From Nocardia terrae (lineage in GTDB: Bacteria > Actinomycetota > Actinomycetes > Mycobacteriales > Mycobacteriaceae), in contig NZ_WRPP01000006.1 of NCBI RefSeq assembly GCF_009760405.1, positions 579,230 through 643,229 of the forward strand: a stretch of DNA of 64,000 nt, given 5' to 3'. The notes beneath the pieces were generated by a model. The model ran no database searches, was not told the DNA's origin, and saw nothing but the letters and a program-made list of their open reading frames with translations. The translations under genes were made by a program, and so were the position numbers. This document shows, one piece after another, positions 44,892-53,576 of this stretch; the stretch's first letter is position 1; each line of letters starts with the position of its first letter.

Positions 44892-45392
44892 ATGGCGAAC
44901 CTCCCTGCGATCGTGTCCACGACTCGATGCCGTGCGGTAGCCGTACCCGTACAGATACCGGCCGTCGCAGGCGAGCGGAGTTCCGCCTTCGCCTATCGCA
45001 GCAGTGTCATCGGAATTCTCCTGCATACCAACGACGTCGAAGCGGCCGTTGCCTACCAACGGGAGTTGGACGCCCGGCCCCTGCTGCGGCGAAACGAGCT
45101 GTGGTCGTTGGCCACCTTCTGCGGTGACGAACCGCAGACGCCGCAGTTCGCGCTCACGGCCAAGCAGCTGAAGCGAACCGCGGCCGAGGTGATCCGCGAT
45201 CTGTCCAACCTCAACGACGCCTATCTTCACTACCTGGTTACTGCAGCGATCCCGGCTGTGCTGGAGCATGATCCGTCGTTCGGATCCCTGCGGGCACAGC
45301 TCGGTACGACAATGGAGCAACGGGTCGAGCACGGCATCGCCGATGCGCGCCTGCGGGCAGCGACCATGGCGTTCATGAAGTCGATTCGATAG
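44892..45392 (+). CDS. Hypothetical protein upstream of methyltransferase
   Basis: This 166-residue helical protein has no signal peptide. Recognisable stretches are VEAAVAYQRELDARPLLRR, KQLKRTAAEVIRDLSNLNDAYLHYLV and MEQRVEHGIADARLRAATMAFM. I do not know the family. It ends 3 bp before the methyltransferase start, so the two are cotranscribed and probably act together. Confidence 0.55.
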   Translation: MANLPAIVSTTRCRAVAVPVQIPAVAGERSSAFAYRSSVIGILLHTNDVEAAVAYQRELDARPLLRRNELWSLATFCGDEPQTPQFALTAKQLKRTAAEVIRDLSNLNDAYLHYLVTAAIPAVLEHDPSFGSLRAQLGTTMEQRVEHGIADARLRAATMAFMKSIR

Positions 45393-45395
45393 CCG

Positions 45396-46196
45396 ATGAC
45401 ACAACAGCGAGGAGTGGCAGTGCTGGGTGACGAACGGGTGTCCCGCGCTTACGCGCACAATGCGGACTTCTGGATCGGCATCATCCGCGACAGGCTCGAC
45501 CCTTACCAGACGTTGCTGACCGACCCGGCTCTATTGGACTTGATCGGGGATTGCACCGGCCTCCGCATCCTCGACGCGGGCTGCGGCGAGGGGTACCTAG
45601 CACGAGAACTAATCAGTCGCGGTGCCGCCCACGTGCACGGTGTGGACACCTGTGAACAATTCATCGCCGCCGCCCGATCCCACCCCGACTCCCAGTCAGG
45701 CACTACGACTTTCGACCACGCCGACGTCGCTCAGCTACCACTGACCGACCACAGCGTGGATCTCGTCGTGGCCAACCGGCTGCCGAACGGCATCGCCGAT
45801 CCAGGTCGCCGCTTTCACGAGTTCGCGCGAGTACTTCAACCGTCCGGACGGCTGATCCTGCTCAGTATGCACCCGTGCTTCTACGGTGATCGCGCCGAAC
45901 GAGTCTCGGCCTCGGCCACCGATTTGTCGGTAGATTCTTACTTCGGTGTACGGTCGGTCGAGCAGAACTTCAACGTGGCCGGCCGAGTCTCGCCCGTGCC
46001 CTCGGTTCAACGGTTCTTCTCCCTCGAAACCTACATCGGCATGATCACCGCCGCCGGTTTCGCCGTGACTGGCCTTCGTGAGCCTCACCCCACACCGGAA
46101 CAGAGACAACAGAACCCTTGGTGGAACCAGAACTTCGTTCGACCACTATTCCTTCTACTCGAGTGCCGACTGTCGTGGGTCCATGATTCGCCCTAA
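45396..46196 (+). CDS. SAM-dependent methyltransferase
   Basis: This 266-residue class I methyltransferase has motif I LRILDAGCGEGYLAREL, the acidic residue of HVHGVDTCEQFI, a motif near DLVVANRLPNGI, and LQPSGRLILLSMHPCFYGD. A C-terminal part of about 70 residues (SLETYIGMITAAGFAVTGLREPHP) is typical of UbiE/BioC-like enzymes. It lies 3 bp after the hypothetical gene. The substrate is unknown. Confidence 0.85.
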   Translation: MTQQRGVAVLGDERVSRAYAHNADFWIGIIRDRLDPYQTLLTDPALLDLIGDCTGLRILDAGCGEGYLARELISRGAAHVHGVDTCEQFIAAARSHPDSQSGTTTFDHADVAQLPLTDHSVDLVVANRLPNGIADPGRRFHEFARVLQPSGRLILLSMHPCFYGDRAERVSASATDLSVDSYFGVRSVEQNFNVAGRVSPVPSVQRFFSLETYIGMITAAGFAVTGLREPHPTPEQRQQNPWWNQNFVRPLFLLLECRLSWVHDSP

Positions 46197-46545
46197 GCGC
46201 ACTGTTCCCGGGGCTGAGGCATGCTTCAATCACCGGTCCGCGGCCCACATTTCTCCTTGAGCGAGGGCCCCAACTGTGTGGGCGAGTGACGCGCTGAACC
46301 GCTGGTGTGACTATGTGGCCCGCGCCCGTCGAATGTGCTCAATTCGGCTGGTTCGGTGCGTTCGCCAACACGAGCCGAGGCGGCCCCGAACCGAGCGATC
46401 AGCGGCAGTTGAGTGCGTTCGCCATTTGCTTGCGTGGCGGATGCCGGGCCGTGTCGCCTTCGCTCAGAATGGCATTGCCCACCTGAGGTTGTTGGGCTCG
46501 TGAAGAGAAGGCGGTATCCCATCATCTGGAAGGTGGCAGTCAACG
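46197..46545. other. 349-bp gap with an inverted copy of the island repeat
   Basis: No convincing gene was found. A copy of the island intergenic repeat lies at about 46384-46420 on the minus strand (AACGCACTCAACTGCCGCTG in that orientation), with a second nearby GTGCGTTCGCC block at about 46357. The gap must also hold the promoter of the Imm42-like gene. Confidence 0.55.
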
Positions 46546-47112
46546 GTGATCGTGGGCGATCCGGACCGGTTTGCTGTTGAGTTCGAGCTCGATAGCAACA
46601 GGATGTCCGAGCCGGACTTCTTCCGGTGGCTGTGGGGACGCATTCGCTGGTGGTGCGGCGGTCAGTCGGTCGGCATTTTCGAGCCGCAAGCCCAGCTGAT
46701 CGATGCCGTCGTCCCGATGCAGTTTCGGCTGCGTCGAAGGGGAGGAGGCCAGGGCGAGGGGCTGATCGACGAGCCAGCCGAGGTGGCCTTTCGCACGGTG
46801 ATGGCGGCGATATATGAGGACCGCGGACAGACTTTCGAGCAAATGCGCGAGGAGGGCGCGTCCGTTGGATCAGTTCCGGTTGGACCGCAAGTGTACGAGT
46901 TCGATCCGTGGCGGTTGTTCCTGTTCGAGGACGAGACTCGTGGGCGGTTGATGTGGATGTCGCGTGATCACTACGAGTTCGATGCCCTGGTGCCCGGGGT
47001 GCCTCTCCAGGAGGTCTGGCTGAGGGCCGGGGAGTTCGACGAAGTCCAGAAGAGGTTCCTGGACGAGATCGCAGCCGCGGAACGCGAGTTCACCTCACGT
47101 AACGGTCAGTAA
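46546..47112 (+). CDS. Imm42-like immunity protein
   Basis: This 188-residue protein with GTG start begins MIVGDPDRFAVEFEL, followed by WLWGRIRWWCGGQSVGIFEP. This opening is characteristic of the Imm42 family of immunity proteins in bacterial polymorphic toxin systems. No toxin gene lies next to it, so it looks like an orphan immunity gene that could protect against a neighbour's toxin. Family assignment is from memory of the N-terminal pattern. Confidence 0.7.
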   Translation: MIVGDPDRFAVEFELDSNRMSEPDFFRWLWGRIRWWCGGQSVGIFEPQAQLIDAVVPMQFRLRRRGGGQGEGLIDEPAEVAFRTVMAAIYEDRGQTFEQMREEGASVGSVPVGPQVYEFDPWRLFLFEDETRGRLMWMSRDHYEFDALVPGVPLQEVWLRAGEFDEVQKRFLDEIAAAEREFTSRNGQ

Positions 47113-47187
47113 TCCAGAAACCGGCAGGCGCAGCCAGTTCACCGCGCCCGGGTCGCGGCAATGTAGTGCGTTCGGAGAGGGAGACAC

Positions 47188-48192
47188 CTAGTCGTTTGGT
47201 TGGCGTGTTAGGCCCAGTTCGGCGTCCAAGTACGCCAGGGACGAGTCGTCCGTGCAGGAATCCGCAGCGAAGGTCAGCTCTTTCGGGTGCATCACGCCGA
47301 AGACGTCACGCAGTGTCGCGACAACGCGTGGAATAAGGCTGCCCAGCGTGGAATCCAGCCGTGTCCGCGATGGCGGCGCAAGCCAGCCCGGGTACTCGAT
47401 TCCCCGACCGGAATAGGGGTCCCATCGCCATCCGAGCCCGCTCATGCGCTGTCGGAGTTCCTCGAGATCGCGTGTTGTGGTCGGCCCCACCTTGCACAGG
47501 CTCGATATTCCGGACTGATTGGTGAAGCCGACGAAGCCGTAATCGGGGTCCGTGCTGGGTGCATGCACGTTCAGCACCGCGCCGAAGGGCAGGGTATTGA
47601 GTGCCCACTCCAGCCGTTGAGCGAAATCGTCCCAGTCCGTGCAGGTTTCGGCCGCACCACGTTCCGTCGGGCGATCCGATGCCACTGCCGTCAATCTGAA
47701 ACTGAGCCCGTACAGTGCGCTCTTGGGACCTTCGACGCCGGCTGCCGTGTACCGCAGTCGTTGTGGGGACGCGCCCCAACTATCACGGAAGATCTCGACG
47801 AGCGCGGCAGCTATCTCCTTGCGGACGCTGTCGGTATCGCTCCAATAGGTTGTGACCTCCCGCACCGATGTGTCGACCGGGTGCTCGAATACCGATGCGG
47901 GACTCCACATCGGACTGTCTTTGCCGTAGATGTCCTCCGCGGGTGTGGAACCGAACGGCCAAACGTTCGTCGTACGGTGCATCTGGAGGATCTCGACCAA
48001 ACGTTGTGCTTCGTTCGGTTCTGCGGGGATCGGGATGCTGACTTGCGGTTCGAACCCGCCGAGGAACAGCACCCTGTGCCCGCTCACGATATCTCGGATC
48101 TGGATCAGCGCACGGTCGTTCTCATCCGAGCGGTACGGATGCAGGTACTGTGGCAGCTCTTCGAGCAACTGCACCCAGCTGTGGTCGACCAT
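47188..48192 (-). CDS. TY-Chap/YbjN-like chaperone-domain protein
   Basis: This 334-residue protein from ATG 48192 is preceded by GGAGATGGGAAAG; a GTG at 48234 would place the start inside a hairpin. The C-terminal half (DWDDFAQRLEWALNTLPFGAVLNV, YGFVGFTNQ, RVVATLRDVFGVMHPKELTF) fits YbjN/CesT-type peptide-binding chaperone domains, which are called TY-Chap in actinobacteria. The N-terminal ~170 residues are distinct. Such proteins are linked to secretion and conflict systems, matching the effector-rich cargo here. The assignment is tentative. Confidence 0.6.
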   Translation of the reverse strand: MVDHSWVQLLEELPQYLHPYRSDENDRALIQIRDIVSGHRVLFLGGFEPQVSIPIPAEPNEAQRLVEILQMHRTTNVWPFGSTPAEDIYGKDSPMWSPASVFEHPVDTSVREVTTYWSDTDSVRKEIAAALVEIFRDSWGASPQRLRYTAAGVEGPKSALYGLSFRLTAVASDRPTERGAAETCTDWDDFAQRLEWALNTLPFGAVLNVHAPSTDPDYGFVGFTNQSGISSLCKVGPTTTRDLEELRQRMSGLGWRWDPYSGRGIEYPGWLAPPSRTRLDSTLGSLIPRVVATLRDVFGVMHPKELTFAADSCTDDSSLAYLDAELGLTRQPND

Positions 48193-48221
48193 GTCTTTCC
48201 CATCTCCTCGATCACCGACAA

Positions 48222-48263
48222 CATAGCGGCACACACCGACTGTCCTCGGTGTGTGCCGCTATG
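48222..48263. promoter_or_regulatory. 18-bp perfect inverted repeat upstream of TY-Chap-like gene
   Basis: Arms 48222-48239 and 48246-48263 (CATAGCGGCACACACCGA and its complement) pair perfectly around a 6-base loop. It begins 29 bp upstream of the chosen TY-Chap start and 173 bp before the second recombinase, in the divergent intergenic region. It could be an operator, an mRNA hairpin in the TY-Chap leader, or a recombinase recognition site. Confidence 0.7.
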
Positions 48264-48436
48264 CCCGCAGGCGAGAACAACGGCGATCCGACGGCTCAGA
48301 AGACCTGCGGCCATCGAGTGTCAGTGCCTGTGCACGAAACTCGGCAATGCAGGACGTTCGGCCGGGGTGGAGGGCAGGCCGTGCGGGGCCTCGTGTCTCG
48401 TTCTGGTGGGTCGCCCGTGCGGAGCAATCGTGAGGA

Positions 48437-49351
48437 ATGAGCACTTCCTCCGACCTGGACGTCTCGTTCGCGGGTGATGATCTCGTCCTGCGGCTGGCGT
48501 CGCTTGCCTACCTGGCACGATTCTCCATCGTCTCGCGAATCCATACGAGATCAGATCTACGCCTGTACTTTTCGTGGTGCACCGAGCGGGACTTGACGCC
48601 CCTGACGGTGACACGGACCGAGGTCGAGCACTACTCGCTGTGGATGCGAGAGACCCGCCACTTCAAACCCGCCACCATCGCTCGCCGCCTGGCAGTCGTG
48701 GCGGGGTTCTACCGCACCTGCGTGATCGACGGCTTGCTCGAGCACTCACCCGCCGAGTACGTGCGCCGGCCGCGCGTGTCGAACGAGTCTCCGACACTGG
48801 GGCTTTCACATTTACAGTTCGAGGCCCTGCTGGTCGCCTCCCGTGACTCGGACAACCCACCAGACTTCGCGCTGGTGGCCATGCTCGGACTCCTCGGCCT
48901 GCGGATCAGCGAGGCATGCCGGTGCGATGTCACCGATCTCGGCGAGGAACACGGCCACCGTGTCCTGCATGTCCTCGGCAAGGGTTCGAAGGTCGCGTTG
49001 ATTCCGTTGCCGCCCGCGGTCGGGCGAGCAATCGACCGCGCCGTCGACGGCCGAATCCATGGACCGATCCTGCTGAACCGGCGAGGCAGGCGGATGGACC
49101 GCCATTGCGCGACCCGCCGCTTGCGGCGGCTGGCCGACGTCGCGGTGGTCCGGCTGCCGCGCATGCATCCACACATGCTGCGCCACACCTTCGTTACCAC
49201 GATGCTCGACGCTGGAGTCGACCTGCGTGACGTCCAGATCGCTGCCCGCCACGCCGACCCCCGCACCACCATGCGTTACGACCGTGCCCGCACCAACCTC
49301 GACCGCCACCCCAACTACATCCTCGCCGCGTTCATGGCCTCGGCCACATGA
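48437..49351 (+). CDS. XerC/XerD-like tyrosine recombinase inside island
   Basis: This 304-residue recombinase has a SAM-like N-terminal domain (TRSDLRLYFSWCTERDLTPLT) and a catalytic domain with all residues present: Arg in LLGLRISEACR, Lys in LGKGSKVALIPL, His and Arg in HPHMLRHTFVTTML, His in ARHADPRTTMRY and the nucleophile Tyr. It is unrelated in layout to the border integrase. It may be a remnant of another element or act on the nearby hairpin. Its start is ATG 48437. Confidence 0.9.
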   Translation: MSTSSDLDVSFAGDDLVLRLASLAYLARFSIVSRIHTRSDLRLYFSWCTERDLTPLTVTRTEVEHYSLWMRETRHFKPATIARRLAVVAGFYRTCVIDGLLEHSPAEYVRRPRVSNESPTLGLSHLQFEALLVASRDSDNPPDFALVAMLGLLGLRISEACRCDVTDLGEEHGHRVLHVLGKGSKVALIPLPPAVGRAIDRAVDGRIHGPILLNRRGRRMDRHCATRRLRRLADVAVVRLPRMHPHMLRHTFVTTMLDAGVDLRDVQIAARHADPRTTMRYDRARTNLDRHPNYILAAFMASAT

Positions 49352-49408
49352 CATCTCAACATCCTGTATTGCCGATGACCGTGAGTTCACTGCGGTCATA
49401 CTGGGACC

Positions 49409-50203
49409 GTGGCAACAGTCGTGGCCTTTCATGCGCACCCGGACGACGAGATCATCCTGACCGGCGGCACGCTGGCGAAACTGGCTCACGCCGGTCACCG
49501 GGCGGTGATCGTGGTCGCCTGCGACGGGCATATGGGGCCATTCGACGGCGCGGTCGCACCTCGATTGCGCGAATTGCGGGCCAGCGCTGGCGTTCTCGGT
49601 GTCGCCAGGGTCGAACACCTCGGTTATGCCGACAGCGGACACGGGCCGATCCTGTATCCGGATCCACCGGGACGAACCCGATTCGCGCGCGCCGGTATCG
49701 GGGAGGCCGCCGAAAGGCTGGCATCGATTCTGAGTGAAGAGCAGCCGGAAATCCTGCTCAGCTATGACCGCAACGGCGGATACGGTCACCGCGATCATGT
49801 GCGGGTACATGAGGTGGGTGTCAAGGCCGCGGACTTGGCCGGTGTTGGGCGAGTACTGGATGCCACGCTGCCGCGAGAGCTGCTGCGACATTTGACGATC
49901 CCCGCGCGATGGCTCGGCTATGACGCGAGCGCCGTCGGTGAGGGTTATACCGCTCGCAGCGACATAACTCACCGCATCGATGTCGGGGCCTTCGCGGAGC
50001 TCCGCCTGCGCGCGCTGGCCGAGCACCGGACAGTGCTCGACGGCCCCGGCCGCTTCGCCACGATCGCACGTGCGCTGCGCCGCATCCCGAAACCCCTGCA
50101 AACACGGCTGTTTCGATGGGAATGGTTCGGCGAGGAGGGACACCGTCGGCTGGTATCCGGGCCTTTCGACGACATATTCATCCGGCCGACCACAAACCAG
50201 TAA
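49409..50203 (+). CDS. PIG-L/LmbE-family deacetylase
   Basis: This 264-residue protein has the LmbE zinc motifs AHPDDE near the N-terminus and GGYGHRDHVRVHEV in the middle. The family removes acetyl groups from GlcNAc-type substrates; actinobacterial members include MshB and Mca of mycothiol metabolism. The C-terminal segment FRWEWFGEEGHRRLVSG is not typical of MshB, so a different amide substrate is likely. The start is GTG 49409, 57 bp after the recombinase. Confidence 0.85.
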   Translation: MATVVAFHAHPDDEIILTGGTLAKLAHAGHRAVIVVACDGHMGPFDGAVAPRLRELRASAGVLGVARVEHLGYADSGHGPILYPDPPGRTRFARAGIGEAAERLASILSEEQPEILLSYDRNGGYGHRDHVRVHEVGVKAADLAGVGRVLDATLPRELLRHLTIPARWLGYDASAVGEGYTARSDITHRIDVGAFAELRLRALAEHRTVLDGPGRFATIARALRRIPKPLQTRLFRWEWFGEEGHRRLVSGPFDDIFIRPTTNQ

Positions 50204-50251
50204 TGCCGGCGCGCCGACGCCAATCTCTTGGTGTCCACTACGCACTGCCGA

Positions 50252-50337
50252 ATATCCGCTACTGCCGCGTGCCGAGCGGTTGGAGGCGGCCAAACGGTCG
50301 GCCCTGAAGATCGCTGGGGCCGACCGGTTTTGATCTC
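50252..50337 (+). repeat. Island intergenic repeat, copy downstream of PIG-L gene
   Basis: This copy follows the PIG-L stop by about 50 bp. It shares CTGAAGATC...CTGG.GCCGACC...TTTGATC spacing with the copy at 52242-52322 and the CTGCCGCG start with copies near 53.4, 54.0 and 54.1 kb. It has no coding potential. Confidence 0.6.
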
Positions 50338-50469
50338 AAGCCCCCTGCCCGCGCGGCGTCGACCCGAACGCACTGTCCGAGTTGAGGGCGATTGATTGGT
50401 TCGACTGCCGGTGCCGCATGTGGATGATCGCGTGTGCGGCACCGGCGTTGAGGGGCGGTGGTGTTGTGG

Positions 50470-51219
50470 TTAGAACATCGCGCCGTTGGCGCGGACGGTT
50501 TGTCCGGAGACCCAGCCTGCTTCGTCGCTGACCAGCCAGCCGACGACCGGGGCGATGTCGGAGGGCAGGCCGAGGCGGCCGCGGGGGCTGTGCTGGCTGG
50601 CGGCGGCGATGGATTCGGGGGTTTCGGCGTTGCGGTAGAAGTCGTCGTCGACCGGGCCGGGGGCCACGGCGTTGACGGTGATGCCGCGGTTTCCGAGCTC
50701 CTTCGCGGCGGCGATCACCATGCGCTCGACCGCGGCCTTGGATCCGGAGTACAAGCCATAGGGGCCGGTCATGACCGACACCAATGTCGTGGACAACACC
50801 ACGTAACGGCCGTTGTCGGCGAGCTGTCGCGCGGCCGCGCGCAGAGTGTTGAAGGCGCTGCGCGTATTCCGGTTGATCAAATGGTCGAAATCGTCGTCGG
50901 TGAACTCGGCCAGTGGTTTCTTGATCACCGCACCCGGTGTGTGCACGACGATGTCGAGTTTGCCGTGGCGGGCAACGACATCGGCGAACAACGCATCCAC
51001 TTCGGTGGAGGAGGTAGCGTCCGAACGCAGCGCCTCGGCCGTCGTGCCGAGTTGCTCCAGCATGGCGAGGGTGTTCTTGGCGGCCTGCTCGTCGCCTTGG
51101 TAGGTGACGATCGTGACGGCCCCGCGGGCGGCGATGTTCTTGGCGAATTCCGCGCCCTGGTTGCGTGTCCCGCCGATGACCAGCGCGATCTTTCCTTCGA
51201 GGTCCCGGGTTGTCGTCAT
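50470..51219 (-). CDS. SDR-family NAD(P)-dependent oxidoreductase
   Basis: This 249-residue short-chain dehydrogenase has a cofactor loop VIGGTRNQGAEFAKNIAARG (TGxxxGxG type with Gly-Gly replacing Thr-Gly), an NAG-like segment replaced by VVHTPGAV, catalytic Ser in VVLSTTLVS, YSGSK (YxxxK) and a C-terminal GxxSGQTV. The replaced NAG motif resembles ketoreductases with unusual active-site strands. It is divergent from a LysR regulator 123 bp away, the usual layout for LysR-controlled oxidoreductases. Confidence 0.88.
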   Translation of the reverse strand: MTTTRDLEGKIALVIGGTRNQGAEFAKNIAARGAVTIVTYQGDEQAAKNTLAMLEQLGTTAEALRSDATSSTEVDALFADVVARHGKLDIVVHTPGAVIKKPLAEFTDDDFDHLINRNTRSAFNTLRAAARQLADNGRYVVLSTTLVSVMTGPYGLYSGSKAAVERMVIAAAKELGNRGITVNAVAPGPVDDDFYRNAETPESIAAASQHSPRGRLGLPSDIAPVVGWLVSDEAGWVSGQTVRANGAMF

Positions 51220-51342
51220 GGAATGAAATCCTCATCTCTGTTCACAGCACAGGCCGGACGGCGACTACTGCGCAACCGGCCGACGAACAGCCTGCCGAGA
51301 GCGCTGGTCGGCATCAATACCGGTTTTCTGTACGATCGCGCA

Positions 51343-52239
51343 GTGCAGCTTGTCGATACCGGCGAACTGGAGGCTTTTCTCGCTCTGGCCGAGGAACTGC
51401 ACTTCGGTCGCACCGCGCAACACCTGGGTCTGTCCCCACAGCGGATCAGCCAACTCATCCAGGCCCTGGAACGTCGTCTGGGGGGCCGCCTGTTCGACCG
51501 CACCAGCCGCCGTGTCACCCTCAGCGACCTGGGCCGGCAACTGCACGCCGAGGTATCCAGCCATTACGACGGAGTACGCGCCGCACTGCTGCACGCCCGC
51601 GAGACTGCTCGCGCCTCGGCGGACGTATTGCGGATCGGCGCGATGAGTGCGGTCTGGATGCGGCTGTTCCTACAGGCGGTCGATCGGCTCGAACACCGGA
51701 ATCCCGCTGCCCACATAGATATTCGTGAAGTGGCGCCGCCCGATGCCTGCGCACTGCTGCTGCGCCGCGAGGTCGACGTGATCAACATAAGCTTCCCGGT
51801 GACCGAACCCGGAATCGCCACGACCCGCCCGCTCCTGCGTGAAGGCCGCGTCCTGGCCGTCGCCGCCACCAATGCGTTATCGGCGCGGACCGAGATCGGA
51901 TTGAAGGATCTGGCGAGTGTGCGGATGTTGTCGGTCCCGGGCATGCCGGAAGCCTGGATCCGCGATCGGACCCAGACCAGTAGCCCACACTCGCCGGGAC
52001 CCGCCGCCCGCTCGGTTCATGAAGCGTTGGCTCTCATCTCCGCCGATACGGGCGCGTTCGTCTTTGGGGCCCAAATGCTCGACCACTACCGCAGTCCCGA
52101 TATCACCTACCTACCCATCACAGACGCGCCGCCGCTGGAATGGGGCTTGGCCTGGCGCGAGAACGACCCGCCACCGCTGCTACAGCCACTGTTGAAGACC
52201 GTCACAAGCCTCGCGCCCATCCTGAGCCAACGTCGTTGA
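51343..52239 (+). CDS. LysR-family transcriptional regulator
   Basis: This protein of about 298 residues from GTG 51343 has an N-terminal winged helix (LEAFLALAEELHFGRTAQHLGLSPQRISQLIQALERRLGGRLF) and a periplasmic-binding-like effector domain. The length from this start fits LysR proteins; the frame upstream is open to 50458, but that part is antisense to the SDR gene. It is divergent from the SDR gene, and the shared upstream region (51220-51342) should contain its T-N11-A operator. It probably controls the SDR gene. Confidence 0.88.
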   Translation: MQLVDTGELEAFLALAEELHFGRTAQHLGLSPQRISQLIQALERRLGGRLFDRTSRRVTLSDLGRQLHAEVSSHYDGVRAALLHARETARASADVLRIGAMSAVWMRLFLQAVDRLEHRNPAAHIDIREVAPPDACALLLRREVDVINISFPVTEPGIATTRPLLREGRVLAVAATNALSARTEIGLKDLASVRMLSVPGMPEAWIRDRTQTSSPHSPGPAARSVHEALALISADTGAFVFGAQMLDHYRSPDITYLPITDAPPLEWGLAWRENDPPPLLQPLLKTVTSLAPILSQRR

Positions 52240-52241
52240 AG

Positions 52242-52322
52242 TATCCGGATGCCGCATATCGCGCTGAGCGAACCGGCCACACGATCGGCCTCGAAGATCT
52301 CTGGAGCCGACCATCTTTGATC
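52242..52322 (+). repeat. Island intergenic repeat, copy downstream of LysR gene
   Basis: This copy begins 3 bp after the LysR stop. It shares ATGCCGC...GCGCTGAGCGAACCGGCC and CTGGAGCCGACCATCTTTGATC with other copies (notably 50252-50337). No reading frame is seen. Confidence 0.6.
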
Positions 52323-52423
52323 TTCCGGCCGATGCGCCGGCCTGGCCCGCCGGTGCGCGCTCATGCCGAGTTTGGGATGAGCCGATCGATCTTCGGACGA
52401 AGGGGCTCAGCGGTTCCGGGGGG

Positions 52424-52957
52424 TCAGACTTGGAAGAAGTCCGTAGGCAGCTGATCGCCCGGTTTCAAGCCCAGTTGCTGCATTTTCCACCTCAGCTTGG
52501 CCGCCAGCCCTACATGCACCTGCGCTGATATGGGGTGGTTGCTCAGTTGACCGTTGCCACCGAGGAAGGCGTACCGCTCGGGCGGTACACAAGTGCCCGG
52601 CGAAAGCGCTGGGACATCATGGTCGGCTCGCCACCGGTCGAACTCGGTAACACCGACGGCTTTTGCTATCTGCCCGGTAGGGATCGCGGTCATCAGTTTT
52701 CCGAACGTGGTCAGTGCTTCGCATCGCATGGAGGAGGCGTCGAACATCTCGACGACAGCGTCGGCGGCGTTGCTGGATTTACGGTCGGGCAGCAGGTATT
52801 GCACTCCTCGCCAGTCACCTGCGAAGCAGTAGATCTCGGGTCGGCCCAGGATGCCCGCGATCAGCGAGGACATGCTGTCCTCGAGGGGCTTGTCGTAGAC
52901 CTGAAAGGCCCCGCTGTGAACCGATACGAAGGCGTCTCGGGGCTGGTCCTCGGTCAT
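52424..52957 (-). CDS. Tdi1/DUF1851-like immunity-type protein
   Basis: This 177-residue protein from ATG 52957 (GGAGGAACC upstream) has AGDWRGVQYLLPDRK, MRCEALTTFGKLMTAIPTGQIAKAVGVTEFD and RYAFLGGNGQLSNHPISAQVHVGLAAKLRW. This pattern matches the DUF1851/Tdi1 C-terminal domain found in immunity proteins of type VI and polymorphic toxin systems. No toxin partner is visible. It is a second orphan-immunity candidate in the island. Confidence 0.65.
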   Translation of the reverse strand: MTEDQPRDAFVSVHSGAFQVYDKPLEDSMSSLIAGILGRPEIYCFAGDWRGVQYLLPDRKSSNAADAVVEMFDASSMRCEALTTFGKLMTAIPTGQIAKAVGVTEFDRWRADHDVPALSPGTCVPPERYAFLGGNGQLSNHPISAQVHVGLAAKLRWKMQQLGLKPGDQLPTDFFQV

Positions 52958-53126
52958 GGTTCCTCCGCCTGCTCCAGCGGTCCGTGTCCCGATCACCGTA
53001 GAGGATTTGCACACTGCCTCTTGGGAGGCAACGCCCGTGCCGACGGCAAACCCATATCATGAAATGCCGTGGACCGCGCTAAAAGGACGAGCCAACGCGG
53101 CGTTTCCGGTCTGCTTCGTTCGGGTC

Positions 53127-53414
53127 TTAGTTGAGTTCGTCCTGAGCCGCTGCATCGATAAGCAGATAACCAACAGCTGCCAGCGCGTCTTCCAGTGATC
53201 GAAAGACCCGTTTGTGGTCCATGAACTTCTCCTCGGTTGGGGCGTCGACAGACGCGCCCCACTCGGTGTCCTTGCCTTGGATCACGCCGAAGTGATCGTT
53301 CAGCCGTATCGCGACATCGACCGCTCCTGAGGGGTACAACTCAACGTTCACCCTGGTCGCGTAGGCGGTGTGCCGCCGAACCAGTGATTCGAGTTCGTCT
53401 ACTTCGTAGGCCAC
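53127..53414 (-). CDS. Small hypothetical protein
   Basis: This protein of about 95 residues from GTG 53414 is acidic and soluble: VAYEVDELESLVRRH at the start, GAVDVAIRLNDHFGVIQ in the middle and FRSLEDALAAVGYLLIDAAAQ at the end. Such small proteins often occur as immunity or antitoxin-like genes, but I do not recognise the family. A slightly longer frame to 53453 exists with weaker support. Confidence 0.45.
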   Translation of the reverse strand: MAYEVDELESLVRRHTAYATRVNVELYPSGAVDVAIRLNDHFGVIQGKDTEWGASVDAPTEEKFMDHKRVFRSLEDALAAVGYLLIDAAAQDELN

Positions 53415-53450
53415 CGGAGAATCTTCCCAGCCGCGGCAGTGCACGCAATG

Positions 53451-53490
53451 CACTCACATGCCGCGTGGTGCGCTGACCGAATCCGCCAGC
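53451..53490 (+). repeat. Island intergenic repeat, short copy
   Basis: CACTCACATGCCGCGTGGTG and the following CGCTGACCGAATCC match the start of the tandem copies at 53977-54170. It lies just upstream of the small hypothetical gene read on the minus strand. Confidence 0.5.
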
Positions 53491-53576
53491 ATGGACCACC
53501 ATGGCTGCGGGACGCGCTCAGGACGAGGTTTCCGGGCCACCGCGGACGCCCCTGATCAGGTACGAGAAGATGGAGT

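Noticed and set aside
46226..46543. A minus-strand frame in the gap before the Imm42-like gene
   Set aside because: It overlaps a copy of the intergenic repeat and shows no conserved pattern.
50336..51235. A minus-strand frame over the SDR gene in another phase
   Set aside because: Arg/His/Pro-rich shadow; the SDR frame has cofactor and YxxxK motifs.
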